DNA of 64,000 bases. Origin: Bacteriovoracaceae bacterium. GTDB lineage: Bacteria; Bdellovibrionota; Bacteriovoracia; Bacteriovoracales; Bacteriovoracaceae. The translations under genes and the position numbers were made by a program. The notes below the pieces were generated by a model. That model was not told the origin of the DNA. It did no database searches and saw only the letters and a list, made by a program, of their open reading frames with translations. Position 1 is the first letter of the stretch; every line of letters begins with the position of its first letter. Shown one piece after another: positions 1 through 9,440 of this stretch. The stretch covers positions 18,518 through 82,517 of the forward strand of contig CANCFT010000015.1 of NCBI GenBank assembly GCA_947377285.1, written 5' to 3'.

Positions 1-1187
1 AGGCCAAAAAATATAGATCTGGGGAATATAAAGAACAAATCAAACATACTCTAAAAAGTAAAAATGCAATTGCAGCCATTTTAAATAAATGGAGAGCGAC
101 TCCACTTGAAGAAAGTTGGCAACCAGTCAATGTCTATTGTTCAAAATGTAACCGAGACAAGACAGCAATTACTAACTTTGATGGCAACTCAACTGTCTCT
201 TACAAATGTGAATTCGAAGAATGCGCTCATAGTGGAAGTGAAAATATAGATACTTCTAGCAAAGTCAAACTCCCATGGAGAATGGACTGGCCGATGCGAT
301 GGGCATTTGAAAAAGTTGATTTCGAGCCCGGTGGAAAAGACCACTCGTCGCAAGGAGGATCTTTTACAACTGCCAAAGAAATCGTCACTGAAGTTTATGA
401 TTGGAAACCACCAATGTATTTGCAGTATGACTTTGTGTCTATTAAAGGCATGGGTGGTAAAATGAGTTCTTCAAAAGGAAACTTAGTCACAGTCAACGAC
501 GTCCTTGAAGTTTATGAACCTGAGATGGTTCGCTGGATATTTGCGTCTTATAAAACGAATACTGATTTTGCCCTAAGCTTTGACTTAGATGTTGTAAAAA
601 ATTATGAAGACTTCGACCGAATGGAGCGCTTAGCTTTTGGTCTTGAAGCAGGCAATGAGAAAAAAGTGGCCATGGCCAAAAGAGTCTATGAACTTTCTTC
701 AATTGGAGAAATTCCAAATGAGATGCCATTTCAACCAGCGTTTCGCCATTTATGTAATGTACTTCAAATTAATGACCTAGACGTTAAAAGAGCAAGAGGT
801 TTTTATAATAATGATATTAAAAATGAGCGTGACGAAAGACGTTTCCAAGAAAGAGCTCAAAGAGCAGCTTATTGGATAGAAAACTCTGCACCTGAAGAAT
901 TTAAATTTTCACTCAATACATCTCCTCTAAGTTTAGAAATGAGTGAAAAACAAATCCATTTTCTTAAAGTTTTGAGAGATTTTCTAACAACCGAGTGGAA
1001 TTCAATTCCAGATGATAAGGCCCTGCATGAAAAAATCTATGAACTCATAAACGCAGAAGAGCTAGAGCCTATGGAAGTTTTTACACTCCTTTATAAGAAA
1101 TTAATCAACCTGGAAAAAGGTCCTAAGCTAGCTGGCTTTATACGGACCATAGGTCTTGAGAGAGTTACTAAATTACTAGTGCCATAA
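1..1187 (+). CDS. lysS: Class I lysyl-tRNA synthetase, 3' part (5' end outside window)
   Basis: Charges tRNA-Lys with lysine in the cytoplasm. The frame is open from base 3, so the gene starts before the window; the first internal ATG near 282 is not the true start. The visible part carries the class I signature: PWRMDWPMRW, then FEPGGKDHSS, then the KMSSSKGN loop near base 460, equivalent to KMSKS. Two cysteine pairs (CSKC near 140 and CEFEEC near 210) look like a zinc-binding insertion. This is the archaeal/spirochaete/alphaproteobacterial class I family, unrelated to the class II LysRS of most bacteria. A hairpin terminator follows about 45 bases downstream. Identification is firm; only the N-terminal part with the HIGH motif is missing from view. 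Confidence 0.95.
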   Translation, partial: AKKYRSGEYKEQIKHTLKSKNAIAAILNKWRATPLEESWQPVNVYCSKCNRDKTAITNFDGNSTVSYKCEFEECAHSGSENIDTSSKVKLPWRMDWPMRWAFEKVDFEPGGKDHSSQGGSFTTAKEIVTEVYDWKPPMYLQYDFVSIKGMGGKMSSSKGNLVTVNDVLEVYEPEMVRWIFASYKTNTDFALSFDLDVVKNYEDFDRMERLAFGLEAGNEKKVAMAKRVYELSSIGEIPNEMPFQPAFRHLCNVLQINDLDVKRARGFYNNDIKNERDERRFQERAQRAAYWIENSAPEEFKFSLNTSPLSLEMSEKQIHFLKVLRDFLTTEWNSIPDDKALHEKIYELINAEELEPMEVFTLLYKKLINLEKGPKLAGFIRTIGLERVTKLLVP

Positions 1188-1233
1188 TGAATCCGTCTTA
1201 TTGAAAAATACTTACTGAAATAAATATTTACTT

Positions 1234-1260
1234 ACAAAGGGCCTCTAAAAGGCCCTTTGT
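1234..1260 (+). terminator. Hairpin terminator after lysS
   Basis: Perfect 10-bp inverted repeat ACAAAGGGCC / GGCCCTTTGT with a 7-base loop, 46 bases after the lysS stop. The following T run is short, so efficiency is uncertain. Confidence 0.75.
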
Positions 1261-1355
1261 TGATTATAGGCCGAAGTCAAATTTGCAATAAGACCTGAAC
1301 TTCGTTAAACCCATAAATAGGACATCTTTATTAAAGATTTAAGGAGAATGGTTTT

Positions 1356-1820
1356 ATGAAGGCTTCACTCGTTTGTTTTTTACTCTTCTGCTCAACATTT
1401 GCTTCAGCGGAAATCTGTACTGTCGTTATCCGCGATAGAGTTGGCCTTGAGTACGATAGTTTTACTCGCATTTCTTATTCTCAATCTGCTGCCTGTGATG
1501 ATGCTACTTGGGATTGTCGTCAAAGACTTTCTGATTATCAAGCAAACGGCCGCTTTTACGATGCTCTTTGCTTAGTTAAAATTGCTGCTCCAAACTATCC
1601 TGTTCCACCAGTTCCTCCGGCCTATCCACCAAATTATCCAGCACCATATCCAGCTCCTTACCCACCTCGATATCCACGGGACCCTCGCGAACCTAACTTT
1701 CCTCGAGACCCAAGAGGTCCAGGAAGAGAACCACAATACCCTAGAGATCCAGGTCACCGTGAACCACCTCGCAATGAACCTGGCAGTGGTCCTCGTCGTC
1801 CAGGTCCAGGTCGTCGCTAA
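1356..1820 (+). CDS. Secreted protein with Pro/Arg-rich tail (paralogue of next gene)
   Basis: Function unknown. A signal peptide of about 18 residues ends FASA before EICTVV. The mature N-terminal domain of about 60 residues has four cysteines (C-TVVIRD, AACDD, DCRQRL, ALCLVK). After residue 76 the protein becomes a low-complexity tail rich in Pro, Tyr, Arg and Gly built from variants of PAPYP and PRDPRGP. The N-terminal domain matches the next gene closely (SAEICTVVIRDR against SAEVCTSVIKDR, YSQSAACD against YSQAAACD, GRFYDALC against GRYYDAIC), so the two are a tandem duplication. The start ATG has AAGGAGAA upstream. The tail may sit in the cell wall or matrix, but that is a guess. Confidence 0.8.
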   Translation: MKASLVCFLLFCSTFASAEICTVVIRDRVGLEYDSFTRISYSQSAACDDATWDCRQRLSDYQANGRFYDALCLVKIAAPNYPVPPVPPAYPPNYPAPYPAPYPPRYPRDPREPNFPRDPRGPGREPQYPRDPGHREPPRNEPGSGPRRPGPGRR

Positions 1821-1881
1821 AAATAATTAATAGAAATATCTAAATAATTTAGACTTTCGAATTTTTTTAAGGAGTAGTCCA

Positions 1882-2538
1882 TTGAAAACACTTTTAACCC
1901 TGACTTGTACATTATTACTAACACTTTCAACTTTTGCCTCAGCAGAAGTTTGCACCTCTGTCATTAAAGACCGATCTGGATATGAATTTGAAACTTTCAC
2001 AAGAACAGATTATTCACAGGCCGCTGCTTGTGATCAAGCTCTCTTTGATTGCCGAAATGCATTGTCGATGGCCCAATCTTATGGACGTTACTATGATGCA
2101 ATTTGTGAAATTAAATACAACCAACCAAATCCTTACCCAAGACCTAATCCAAATCCTTTAGTTTGCCAAACAGATATGATGGATTATTACGGCAAGGTCG
2201 TAAGAACGTTTAGTGCTCCTGGAGCAACTGAGTATGAGGCCTGTGGTACATCAGATAATTTTTGCAAAGTTGAGCTTGCTAGAAATAATAGTTATGGCTT
2301 CACTTGTGTGAATAGAGGTTTAATTAATAACCGTCAAGATCCTCGACCTCCAAGAAGAGATAGAACTGAGCAATGTATGACAAATAGACGTGATCCAGCA
2401 GGAATGTTTATTCAAAGTTATTTGGCAACAGCTACAGGGCCAGAGGGAACTGACGTCTTAGGTGAAGCTTGTAGACTATCGATGAATGACTGCTCAAGAG
2501 ACATTCGCGGCCGTCAAACTTGTACAATTACTCGTTAA
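1882..2538 (+). CDS. Secreted Cys-rich protein, tandem paralogue of the upstream gene
   Basis: Function unknown. It starts with TTG at 1882, chosen because AAGGAG lies seven bases upstream and the frame begins directly with a signal peptide (KTLLTLTCTLLLTLSTFASA). The first mature domain is the same four-cysteine module as in the preceding gene. Instead of the long Pro/Arg tail it has a short PNPYPRPNPNP linker and then a second Cys-containing half with two similar blocks: CQTDMMDYYGKVVRTF...EACGTSDNFC and CMTNRRDPAGMFIQSY...EACRLSMNDC. The C-terminal half therefore looks like an internal duplication. The 61-bp gap suggests co-transcription with its paralogue. A strong bidirectional terminator follows. 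Confidence 0.82.
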   Translation: MKTLLTLTCTLLLTLSTFASAEVCTSVIKDRSGYEFETFTRTDYSQAAACDQALFDCRNALSMAQSYGRYYDAICEIKYNQPNPYPRPNPNPLVCQTDMMDYYGKVVRTFSAPGATEYEACGTSDNFCKVELARNNSYGFTCVNRGLINNRQDPRPPRRDRTEQCMTNRRDPAGMFIQSYLATATGPEGTDVLGEACRLSMNDCSRDIRGRQTCTITR

Positions 2539-2561
2539 AAATAAAAAAAAATAAAAATTTG

Positions 2562-2590
2562 AAAGGCACTCATTAAGAGTGCCTTTTTTC
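2562..2590. terminator. Bidirectional terminator between convergent genes
   Basis: Inverted repeat AAAGGCACTC / GAGTGCCTTT (10 bp, loop ATTAA) with an A-rich left flank and a T-rich right flank. It lies between the end of the secreted paralogue pair and the end of ispB and can serve both strands. Confidence 0.9.
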
Positions 2591-2592
2591 TT

Positions 2593-3576
2593 TTAGTTTT
2601 TTCTAAGCGCCATATAAGAAATAATTAAATGCAAGTGCTCTAGGGCAGATTCTAATTCAACAGAGCGATCTTTATAAAGAGATTTACTTAAATAAGATTC
2701 AAGTGAAACCAATGATTGCCTTGCCTCTTCTAAGTGATTATGAGCTTCGGCCGAAATGATTTCAACAAAAGGCAATATGTCTAAAGAAGCAAGTATCCCG
2801 GAGAGATTTTCGCCCTCTACAAAACGCTTCTTTAAATCTGCTCTTGCTTCTAAAAGTTCAAAAACTACAGAATTAACAATTCCATTTTGAATATCTAATT
2901 CTTGATCTTTCAGAGACTCTCCAGAGTAATCCAAAGTATCGTCAATTAACTGAAATGCCAGTCCTAAGCTTTTTCCAAAATTGCGCGCAATCTCTTTAAC
3001 TTCTGAAGGACATTGGGCAAGTACTGCTGGGGCCAATGTACAATAACTCATCACTGATGACGTTTTTTTAAGGGCAATTTCACGAATGAGTTCCCGAGTA
3101 TAGGCCCGAGTTGAAATTAAATCTAATTGAAGCCATTCGCCTTCAGAAAGGTCTTTAATGACATGAGACATCTCTCTGACAAGTTCAAGATTTCCGGTTG
3201 AACAAAGATCAACAATGACTGATGACAGTAAATAATCTCCGGCAAGAACAGCTTTTTTATTTGAAGCTAAAATATTTATTGAAGGAGCACCTCTTCTCAT
3301 CGTGGCATTGTCAATGACATCATCATGAGAGAGTGAAGCAGCATGAACTAATTCAGTGGCGCGGGCAAAAGGAGTCATTAATTTTAAATCTACATTAAAT
3401 AAATTTGCACCTAAATAAGTTAAAAGTGGCCTCAATCGTTTACCACCTCTTAAAACAGTCTGAGCGAGCACGAGGTCAATGGCCTCATGTGCAGCTACAG
3501 AACGCACTTGTAGATCTAAATTTTTAGACATATTAAGAACATGTGGAGGTAGGGAATCCAGAAAATCTGTGACCAT
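2593..3576 (-). CDS. ispB: Polyprenyl diphosphate synthase
   Basis: Elongates farnesyl or geranylgeranyl diphosphate with isopentenyl diphosphate to the long all-trans side chain of menaquinone. Both aspartate-rich motifs are visible: DDVIDNATMRRG (first, substrate binding) and LIDDTLDYSG (second), with GGKRLRP near residue 45 as expected for this family. At 327 residues the length is normal. It is divergent from the menaquinone operon at 3711, which contains menA, the enzyme that joins this side chain to the ring. Chain length cannot be read with certainty, so octaprenyl or heptaprenyl are both possible. Confidence 0.93.
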   Translation of the reverse strand: MVTDFLDSLPPHVLNMSKNLDLQVRSVAAHEAIDLVLAQTVLRGGKRLRPLLTYLGANLFNVDLKLMTPFARATELVHAASLSHDDVIDNATMRRGAPSINILASNKKAVLAGDYLLSSVIVDLCSTGNLELVREMSHVIKDLSEGEWLQLDLISTRAYTRELIREIALKKTSSVMSYCTLAPAVLAQCPSEVKEIARNFGKSLGLAFQLIDDTLDYSGESLKDQELDIQNGIVNSVVFELLEARADLKKRFVEGENLSGILASLDILPFVEIISAEAHNHLEEARQSLVSLESYLSKSLYKDRSVELESALEHLHLIISYMALRKN

Positions 3577-3710
3577 TATCGAGCCTTAAGTCCAATTTGG
3601 GGGTTGTGCCTAAGGTAAAGTTAACAAAAACAATCATTTTTGTAAATCCTATTCTTGCTAGGAACACCTAGTTTAAGGTAAAAATAAAGAAATCAATATT
3701 TGAGGCAAAA

Positions 3711-4433
3711 ATGAATAATCCAATTAGTGAAAGAAAAAAAGAATCATATAAAATATTCAACGAAATCGCATCAACCTACGACTTCTTAAATCATACACTC
3801 TCTTTTGGAATTGATATTTACTGGAGAAATAAAATCCTTAAACATTTACCTAATAAAGATTCAATCAACGCCCTAGACCTAGCGACCGGAACAGGTGACG
3901 TGCCTTTGACATTAATAAAAGATGCCCGAGTCAAAAAGATAACTGGAATCGATCTTTCAAAAGGAATGGTCGATATAGGTATTCAAAAGGTAAAAAAGAA
4001 AGGACTCGATAAGAAAATCTTTTTGATGTTGGGAGATGGAGTTCAAATTCCAGCGGCCGATAATACATTTGATTTAACAACTATATCTTTTGGAATTCGC
4101 AATTTTTCAGACCCACAAAAATCTCTCTACGATATTCATCGCGTACTTAAAGATAATGGCCGTTTAATGATTATGGAATTTGCGATACCGACAAATCCAC
4201 TTATTCGAGCAGTTTATTTTTTTTACTTTCGCAATTTTTTACCAAAAATTGGAAACCTCATTTCAAAACATAAAGACGCCTATACTTATTTAAATCAAAG
4301 CGTAGAAGATTTTCCTTACGGTGAAAAATTCTTAGGAATGATGAAAAATGCTGGATTTACAAATTTATCAGCAATGCCTTTAACTTTTGGAATTGCCATG
4401 CTTTATATTGGCGATAAAAAAAAATCTTCTTAA
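3711..4433 (+). CDS. menG: Demethylmenaquinone methyltransferase
   Basis: Transfers methyl from S-adenosylmethionine to the ring of demethylmenaquinone, the last step of menaquinone synthesis. The UbiE/MenG family is recognisable from YDFLNHTLSFGID..WR near the N-terminus, the SAM site LDLATGTGDVPL, the acidic strand ITGIDLSKGMV and the conserved FGIRNFSDPQKSL. The 240-residue length is typical. It is the first gene of the men operon and its stop codon is immediately followed by the menF ATG. No ubiquinone-specific genes are nearby, so the demethylmenaquinone role is favoured. A CTAGG-AACA-CCTAG repeat lies about 40 bases upstream of its start. Confidence 0.93.
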   Translation: MNNPISERKKESYKIFNEIASTYDFLNHTLSFGIDIYWRNKILKHLPNKDSINALDLATGTGDVPLTLIKDARVKKITGIDLSKGMVDIGIQKVKKKGLDKKIFLMLGDGVQIPAADNTFDLTTISFGIRNFSDPQKSLYDIHRVLKDNGRLMIMEFAIPTNPLIRAVYFFYFRNFLPKIGNLISKHKDAYTYLNQSVEDFPYGEKFLGMMKNAGFTNLSAMPLTFGIAMLYIGDKKKSS

Positions 4434-5708
4434 ATGAAAACTGAACAATTTTTGAATGAAGAACTTCCACGAATTTGGCAGGAACTCAAAAGCGAAGCTC
4501 AAAAACTTCCTATTTTTCACTTTGATAAAATTGATCTTTCAGAATTAATCAATCATGTTCATTGTGAAAAAATATTTTATTTTAAATCTAAATACGAAGA
4601 ATTTTCTTTCTTAGGCTTAGGTCATTCTAAAACAATACTGGCCCAAGAACTTACAAAATATCTAGAAGATTATCCCCAGGATTTCCTGACAACTTTTTTT
4701 CAATTTGAAGAAAACTCGAAAAATTCAACATTCATTTTACCTGAGTGGATATTTGTTACAAAACAAAACATTACAGAACTAATGATTCATGAAAGCTTAG
4801 AGTATAATAATTACTCTACACCGAGTTTATTTTTTAATCAGCAGTTCGAACTTAACCACTATGACCCAATTATTCCCAAATGGGAGTCCTATGAAGAATT
4901 CCCCGAACATGATCAATGGGAGAAAATGATCCAAAGATGTGATCAATTATTTAACAACAAAGAATTAGAAAAAATTGTATTATCGAGAAAAAAAATATTT
5001 CAATACAACGAACTCATATCTCCGATTGCTTTCTTTAAAGCTATCATGGAAAAAAACAATAATGCAGAATCTAGTTACGCCATTTTTCAGCAAATAACTT
5101 TTGATAAGGCATTTATTTCTTTAACACCTGAAAAACTATTTTCAAAACAAGACAATCAATTCCATTCAATTTCTCTGGCCGCTAGTGCACCAAGAGGAGT
5201 AACTCAACAAGAAGATTTGGAATTTGAGTCCCTTTTAAATAGTAACGATAAATTGATTCGAGAACATTCATTAGTTACTGCAGAAATTGTAAAAAAATTA
5301 AAACCACTTACGAACAGCATTGTTTTGTCTCCGCTCGTAACCATGAAACTTCCTTATATCCAACACCGATCGGTGCCAATTAAAGCTGAACTTAAAGATT
5401 GTGTTCAATTTATCGATCTAGTTGATTTACTTCACCCAACTCCTGCAGTAGGCGGATTACCATGGGAAATGGCCCAAATTAAAATTAGTGAATTAGAACC
5501 CTATAAAAGAAAAAGTTATGCTGCTCCCATAGGAATAGTTAATTTTTCTTTTTCTGAATTGGCCGTTGGAATACGTTGTGCTTTAATAGAAGGATCTACT
5601 CTTACTATTTTTGGCGGTGCCGGAATTGTTCAAGGCTCTAATGCAGAAGAAGAATGGATAGAAACTGGATTAAAAATGAATCCATTTTTAAAGGTAATAA
5701 ACCAATGA
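4434..5708 (+). CDS. menF: Isochorismate synthase
   Basis: Converts chorismate to isochorismate, the entry step of the menaquinone branch. The C-terminal half carries the chorismate-binding domain: LEKIVLSRKK, then SLAASAPRG, HPTPAVGGLPWEMA and the terminal IRCALIEGSTLTIFGGAGIVQGSNAEEEW. It has 424 residues, usual for MenF. Its ATG follows the menG stop without a gap and its own TGA overlaps the menD ATG by four bases, so translation is probably coupled. A salicylate- or siderophore-type isochorismate synthase is unlikely in this context because the next gene is menD. Confidence 0.93.
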   Translation: MKTEQFLNEELPRIWQELKSEAQKLPIFHFDKIDLSELINHVHCEKIFYFKSKYEEFSFLGLGHSKTILAQELTKYLEDYPQDFLTTFFQFEENSKNSTFILPEWIFVTKQNITELMIHESLEYNNYSTPSLFFNQQFELNHYDPIIPKWESYEEFPEHDQWEKMIQRCDQLFNNKELEKIVLSRKKIFQYNELISPIAFFKAIMEKNNNAESSYAIFQQITFDKAFISLTPEKLFSKQDNQFHSISLAASAPRGVTQQEDLEFESLLNSNDKLIREHSLVTAEIVKKLKPLTNSIVLSPLVTMKLPYIQHRSVPIKAELKDCVQFIDLVDLLHPTPAVGGLPWEMAQIKISELEPYKRKSYAAPIGIVNFSFSELAVGIRCALIEGSTLTIFGGAGIVQGSNAEEEWIETGLKMNPFLKVINQ

Positions 5709-7465
5709 ATAAATTACTTGATGAAAATATAAATAGAGTCTGGTCTTCGCTTATTATAGACGAATTCTTGAAAAACTCGGTTACCCAATTTTATCTTTCT
5801 CCAGGTATGCGAAATGCTCCACTCATCGCGGCCATGACTTATGCTCAAAGTTTAAACCAAAAGATATCGATCGTTCTCTGTATGGATGAAAGAGCAGCGG
5901 GTTACAGAGCTTTAGGTTATACAAAAGCGACTGGCCTGCCTGCTGTTCTACTTTGTACTTCTGGAAGCGCCATGGCCAATTATATGCCGGCCGTTGTTGA
6001 AGCAAAAAAATCAAATTTGCCACTAATTATTCTTTCAGCTGATAGACCACCCGAGCTAACTTTTTGTGATGACAATCAAACAATGGACCAAACAAAATTT
6101 TACGGCGATTTTGTCCAAGGTGAAATGAATTTAGGAGCTCCATCAATAGAGATTAGTCCCCTTGCTTTAACTTCATCACTTTCAAATCTCATCCATAAAT
6201 CTCTTTTCCCCCAAAAAGGACCTGTTCATTTAAATTGTGCTTTTAGAGAACCACTAGAAAATACTCGACAAAATATTCCAGAATCGTATCTTGATCTCGC
6301 CAAAAATCAAATTGAGCGCCAAGGTCCTAGTACTCGTTATATGAATCTCAACACAACTCCTGCTCAAAAAGACTGTGAAGAGATTGTGCAGATTTTAAAA
6401 AATACCAAAACTGCCCTTTTAGTTATAGGCAGTCTCAATCCCTATGAAGAAACTCAAACTGTTAAAGAATTTGTAAAACTACTTAATTGGCCCACCTATT
6501 TTGATGTGTCGAGCTCTCTTAAGTACCAATTCAATTTAACTGATAACGCCCTCCCAACACTTGATCATCCAGAAGTTCAGGAAGCCTTAATCAAAAATCC
6601 TCCCGAAACTGTCTTTCATATTGGAGGAAGACTTACTTCTAAGCATTATTATACTTTTTTAAAACAAGTGCCTTCGATTAATTTAATTACACTTAGTTTA
6701 AACAAAGAAAAAGAAGACCCTTCTCATCATACAAAAATAAGAATAAATGCTGATATAAATTCAACTCTCAAAGCATTAATTCAAACATTAAAAGAATTAA
6801 ATATCACAACTCCATTTGCGGAAAAAAAACTCGACCTCTCTTTTGAGTCCTTCACCAAACAAAAAATAGAATTGATTGATAATGGCCCTTTAGCCTATCC
6901 ATCAGTTAGTAAAATGATCATTGAAAATATATTGGACAACTCTTGTCTTTATATTGGAAACAGTACCGTGGTTAGGTCTTTTGATGCTTATTTTTCTTAT
7001 AATACGAGAAAAAATCTGACTATTGCTACCAATCGAGGTGTAAGTGGGATTGAAGGATTTATTGCTTCCAGTTGTGGTTTTATAGATGGGAAACAAAAAG
7101 AACTTTACCTGGTAATTGGCGACGTGGCTTTTATCCATGATTTAAATTCACTTTATTTTTTGAAAGATTTAAAAATCCCACTTAAGATTATTTTAATTAA
7201 TAATGATGGAGGTGGAATATTTACCCTACTTCCGATTCATAAAGAAAAAGATGTGCTAGATTATATTACAAGTCCACATGGACAAACATTTGAAAAAGCC
7301 GCTGGATTAGTAGGCATTGATTATATACCGGTAAAGGAAAAGAAAGATCTACTTTTGGGACTAAAAAAACTTGAATCAATAGATCGACATTGTTTGATGG
7401 AAATATTTTTTGACCATAAAACTAATCGATCTGTTTATGACAAACTAAAAACAATTAAACTATAG
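5705..7465 (+). CDS. menD: SEPHCHC synthase MenD
   Basis: Thiamine-diphosphate enzyme joining 2-oxoglutarate to isochorismate to give SEPHCHC. The start is the ATG at 5705, which overlaps the menF stop as ATGA; an in-frame ATG 17 codons upstream would overlap menF too far. From 5705 the protein has 586 residues. Characteristic segments are FYLSPGMRNAPL, DERAAGYRALG, CTSGSAMANYMPAVVEA, LSADRPPEL (substrate site) and the ThDP/metal motif GDVAFIHDLNSL...NNDGGGIFTLLP. The order menG-menF-menD-menA-menC supports the assignment. Confidence 0.95.
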   Translation: MNKLLDENINRVWSSLIIDEFLKNSVTQFYLSPGMRNAPLIAAMTYAQSLNQKISIVLCMDERAAGYRALGYTKATGLPAVLLCTSGSAMANYMPAVVEAKKSNLPLIILSADRPPELTFCDDNQTMDQTKFYGDFVQGEMNLGAPSIEISPLALTSSLSNLIHKSLFPQKGPVHLNCAFREPLENTRQNIPESYLDLAKNQIERQGPSTRYMNLNTTPAQKDCEEIVQILKNTKTALLVIGSLNPYEETQTVKEFVKLLNWPTYFDVSSSLKYQFNLTDNALPTLDHPEVQEALIKNPPETVFHIGGRLTSKHYYTFLKQVPSINLITLSLNKEKEDPSHHTKIRINADINSTLKALIQTLKELNITTPFAEKKLDLSFESFTKQKIELIDNGPLAYPSVSKMIIENILDNSCLYIGNSTVVRSFDAYFSYNTRKNLTIATNRGVSGIEGFIASSCGFIDGKQKELYLVIGDVAFIHDLNSLYFLKDLKIPLKIILINNDGGGIFTLLPIHKEKDVLDYITSPHGQTFEKAAGLVGIDYIPVKEKKDLLLGLKKLESIDRHCLMEIFFDHKTNRSVYDKLKTIKL

Positions 7466-7473
7466 TAGTAAAA

Positions 7474-8364
7474 ATGAATAATCCATGGTTTTTAGCTATT
7501 CGACCAAAAACTCTTTTTGCCTCTGTGGCGCCAGTCATACTTGGACTATCTGTTGCCATATTTGAACAAAAAACATTTCATTTTCTTGTGGCCATCCTCA
7601 CACTTCTTTGTGCACTTTTAATGCAAATTGCTTCCAATATAGCCAATGACTATTTAGATTCCCAGCGTGGAATTGATACAGAAAAACGATTAGGACCTAC
7701 GAGAGTAACTCAAGCAGGATTAATATCTCCTCATAAAATGAAAAATGCCCTGATTGCTATTTTGGGTTTAGCCTTTTTTTTGGGAATTTACTTAATGTGG
7801 GTTGGTGGCCCTGTCATAATTATCATTGGACTCTTGGCCCTATATTTTGCGTACGGCTACACAGGAGGACCTTTTCCTCTCTCACACAATGGTCTTGGCG
7901 AAGTCGCAGCTTTTGTTTTTTTTGGAGTTATTGCTGTCAGTGGAACAACCTATTTACAAATTCACACATTTTCCAAAATTGCACTATGTTTAGGAATGGG
8001 CCCAGGCTTTATCTCTGCTACCATTTTGGCCATCAATAATCTTCGCGATATTCATTCAGACACTGAAACAAATAAAAGAACAATTGCAGTTCGCTTTGGA
8101 GAAATTTTTCAGCGGCGATTGATCATCATTTTAATATTTAGCTCTTCCCTAATCGTCATTACCACCTCACTAATATTTCATCTTTATTTACTATTGCCTG
8201 TTCTTTTTTTGCCTCTAATTTTTATTAAGAACTGGAAACATATTTATAATCATCCGATTGATTCAACACTAAACATGGCCCTCGCAAAAACTGCTCAATA
8301 TTTATTAATTTATTGCTTGCTCTTATCTTTAGGCCTTTCTCTCTCTCTCGGCACTAAAGTATGA
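7474..8364 (+). CDS. menA: 1,4-dihydroxy-2-naphthoate polyprenyltransferase
   Basis: Integral membrane UbiA-family enzyme attaching the polyprenyl chain to 1,4-dihydroxy-2-naphthoate. The first aspartate motif NDYLDSQRGIDTEKRLGPTR and the second NNLRDIHSDTETNKRT are intact. About eight hydrophobic helices can be seen across 296 residues, the normal size. It lies eight bases after menD and shares four bases with menC. Its isoprenoid substrate is presumably made by the divergent ispB. Confidence 0.95.
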   Translation: MNNPWFLAIRPKTLFASVAPVILGLSVAIFEQKTFHFLVAILTLLCALLMQIASNIANDYLDSQRGIDTEKRLGPTRVTQAGLISPHKMKNALIAILGLAFFLGIYLMWVGGPVIIIIGLLALYFAYGYTGGPFPLSHNGLGEVAAFVFFGVIAVSGTTYLQIHTFSKIALCLGMGPGFISATILAINNLRDIHSDTETNKRTIAVRFGEIFQRRLIIILIFSSSLIVITTSLIFHLYLLLPVLFLPLIFIKNWKHIYNHPIDSTLNMALAKTAQYLLIYCLLLSLGLSLSLGTKV

Positions 8365-9380
8365 AACTAGCTATTGAAATCAAATGTCATCTGACTGATT
8401 TTCGCTATAACGCCCCGATCATTATTCAAAAGCATGAACTTCTTAATAACCAATTGCTCACTGTGCATATCTATTCTTTGGGTGTGCCAATAGGTAAAAT
8501 TGATTTTTCAGCACTACCAAACTTTCATCTATATAGTATTAGTGAATGGAAATATTGCTTAGAATTTTTTTTCAATGATTTAATGATTAATTTAGATTCC
8601 ATTGATTTTAAGTTGCCTTTTTTTAATATGATTAATTATCAAAATCATATTTATGAAAATATTAAAGGAGAATTTTTATTTATCATTGAAAGTATATTTT
8701 TAAAAATTATTGAAGTTAAAAAAAATACAATATTAGATTTAATTGAAAATAGAACAATATTACTAAATGCTCTTTATTCTAAAGCTCTCGTCAGTTCCGA
8801 AATTCCAAATTGTTTAAAAATTAAAATTAGACCAACGCTTAAAAGCTTAGAAGAATCACACGAGGCAATTCATTTTACACTTTTAAAAAAACCAGAAGCA
8901 CTTCTGAGGCTTGATGGGAATCAAAGTTTTGAGATTAGAGATTTGATTGAATTTATTAAATCATTAGAAAAAAAATTAGGTTATAAACTTAATAACTCTC
9001 TGGAATACATTGAAGAGCCATTAAAAAATTTCAATGAACATGTTTTATTTAAACACATTTCTAATTATCCATTGGCCTTAGATGAATCATTTATGAATTT
9101 TGATAAAATTCATATTATGCGGGCATCTTTTAATAAACCACAAAACATTATTCTCAAGCCTTCCCTTTATGGTATTAGCAAATGCTTTGAAATCTTAAAA
9201 AATTCTAAAGAAAATAACTTAAATATTATTATTAGTTCAACATATGAAACTGCTTCGGCCATGCGCTCCCTGATATTTCTAGCATTACATAATCCAACGA
9301 CCTATCATGGACTTGATACTCTTAAATTTTTACCTGAGCATTTAAGTATAAAATGTGAACATTTTGTCCTTCATTTCTAA
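8361..9380 (+). CDS. menC: o-succinylbenzoate synthase, divergent
   Basis: Dehydrates SHCHC to o-succinylbenzoate; enolase superfamily. Overall similarity is low, but the family residues are in order: KIKI in the first lysine region, LRLDGNQSF (metal Asp), EYIEEPL (metal Glu), LALDESF (metal Asp), ILKPSLYG (catalytic Lys) and IISSTYETASAM near the end. The start ATG overlaps the menA stop (ATGA), typical of coupled translation. It is unusually rich in Ile, Asn and Lys. The operon stops here: menH, menE and menB, needed to complete the ring, are not in the window. Confidence 0.85.
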   Translation: MKLAIEIKCHLTDFRYNAPIIIQKHELLNNQLLTVHIYSLGVPIGKIDFSALPNFHLYSISEWKYCLEFFFNDLMINLDSIDFKLPFFNMINYQNHIYENIKGEFLFIIESIFLKIIEVKKNTILDLIENRTILLNALYSKALVSSEIPNCLKIKIRPTLKSLEESHEAIHFTLLKKPEALLRLDGNQSFEIRDLIEFIKSLEKKLGYKLNNSLEYIEEPLKNFNEHVLFKHISNYPLALDESFMNFDKIHIMRASFNKPQNIILKPSLYGISKCFEILKNSKENNLNIIISSTYETASAMRSLIFLALHNPTTYHGLDTLKFLPEHLSIKCEHFVLHF

Positions 9381-9440
9381 ACCATGCTTTTTTTAAAAAT
9401 TTCGTTATAATGACTACAGAAACCTTATTCTGGAGAAAAA

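Noticed and set aside
3658..3671. CTAGG-AACA-CCTAG repeat before menG as an operator
   Set aside because: Arms of five bases are short and chance occurrence in this genome is plausible.
5654..5704. Earlier in-frame start for menD at 5654
   Set aside because: It would overlap menF by 55 bases; the ATG at 5705 gives the usual ATGA overlap and normal N-terminus.
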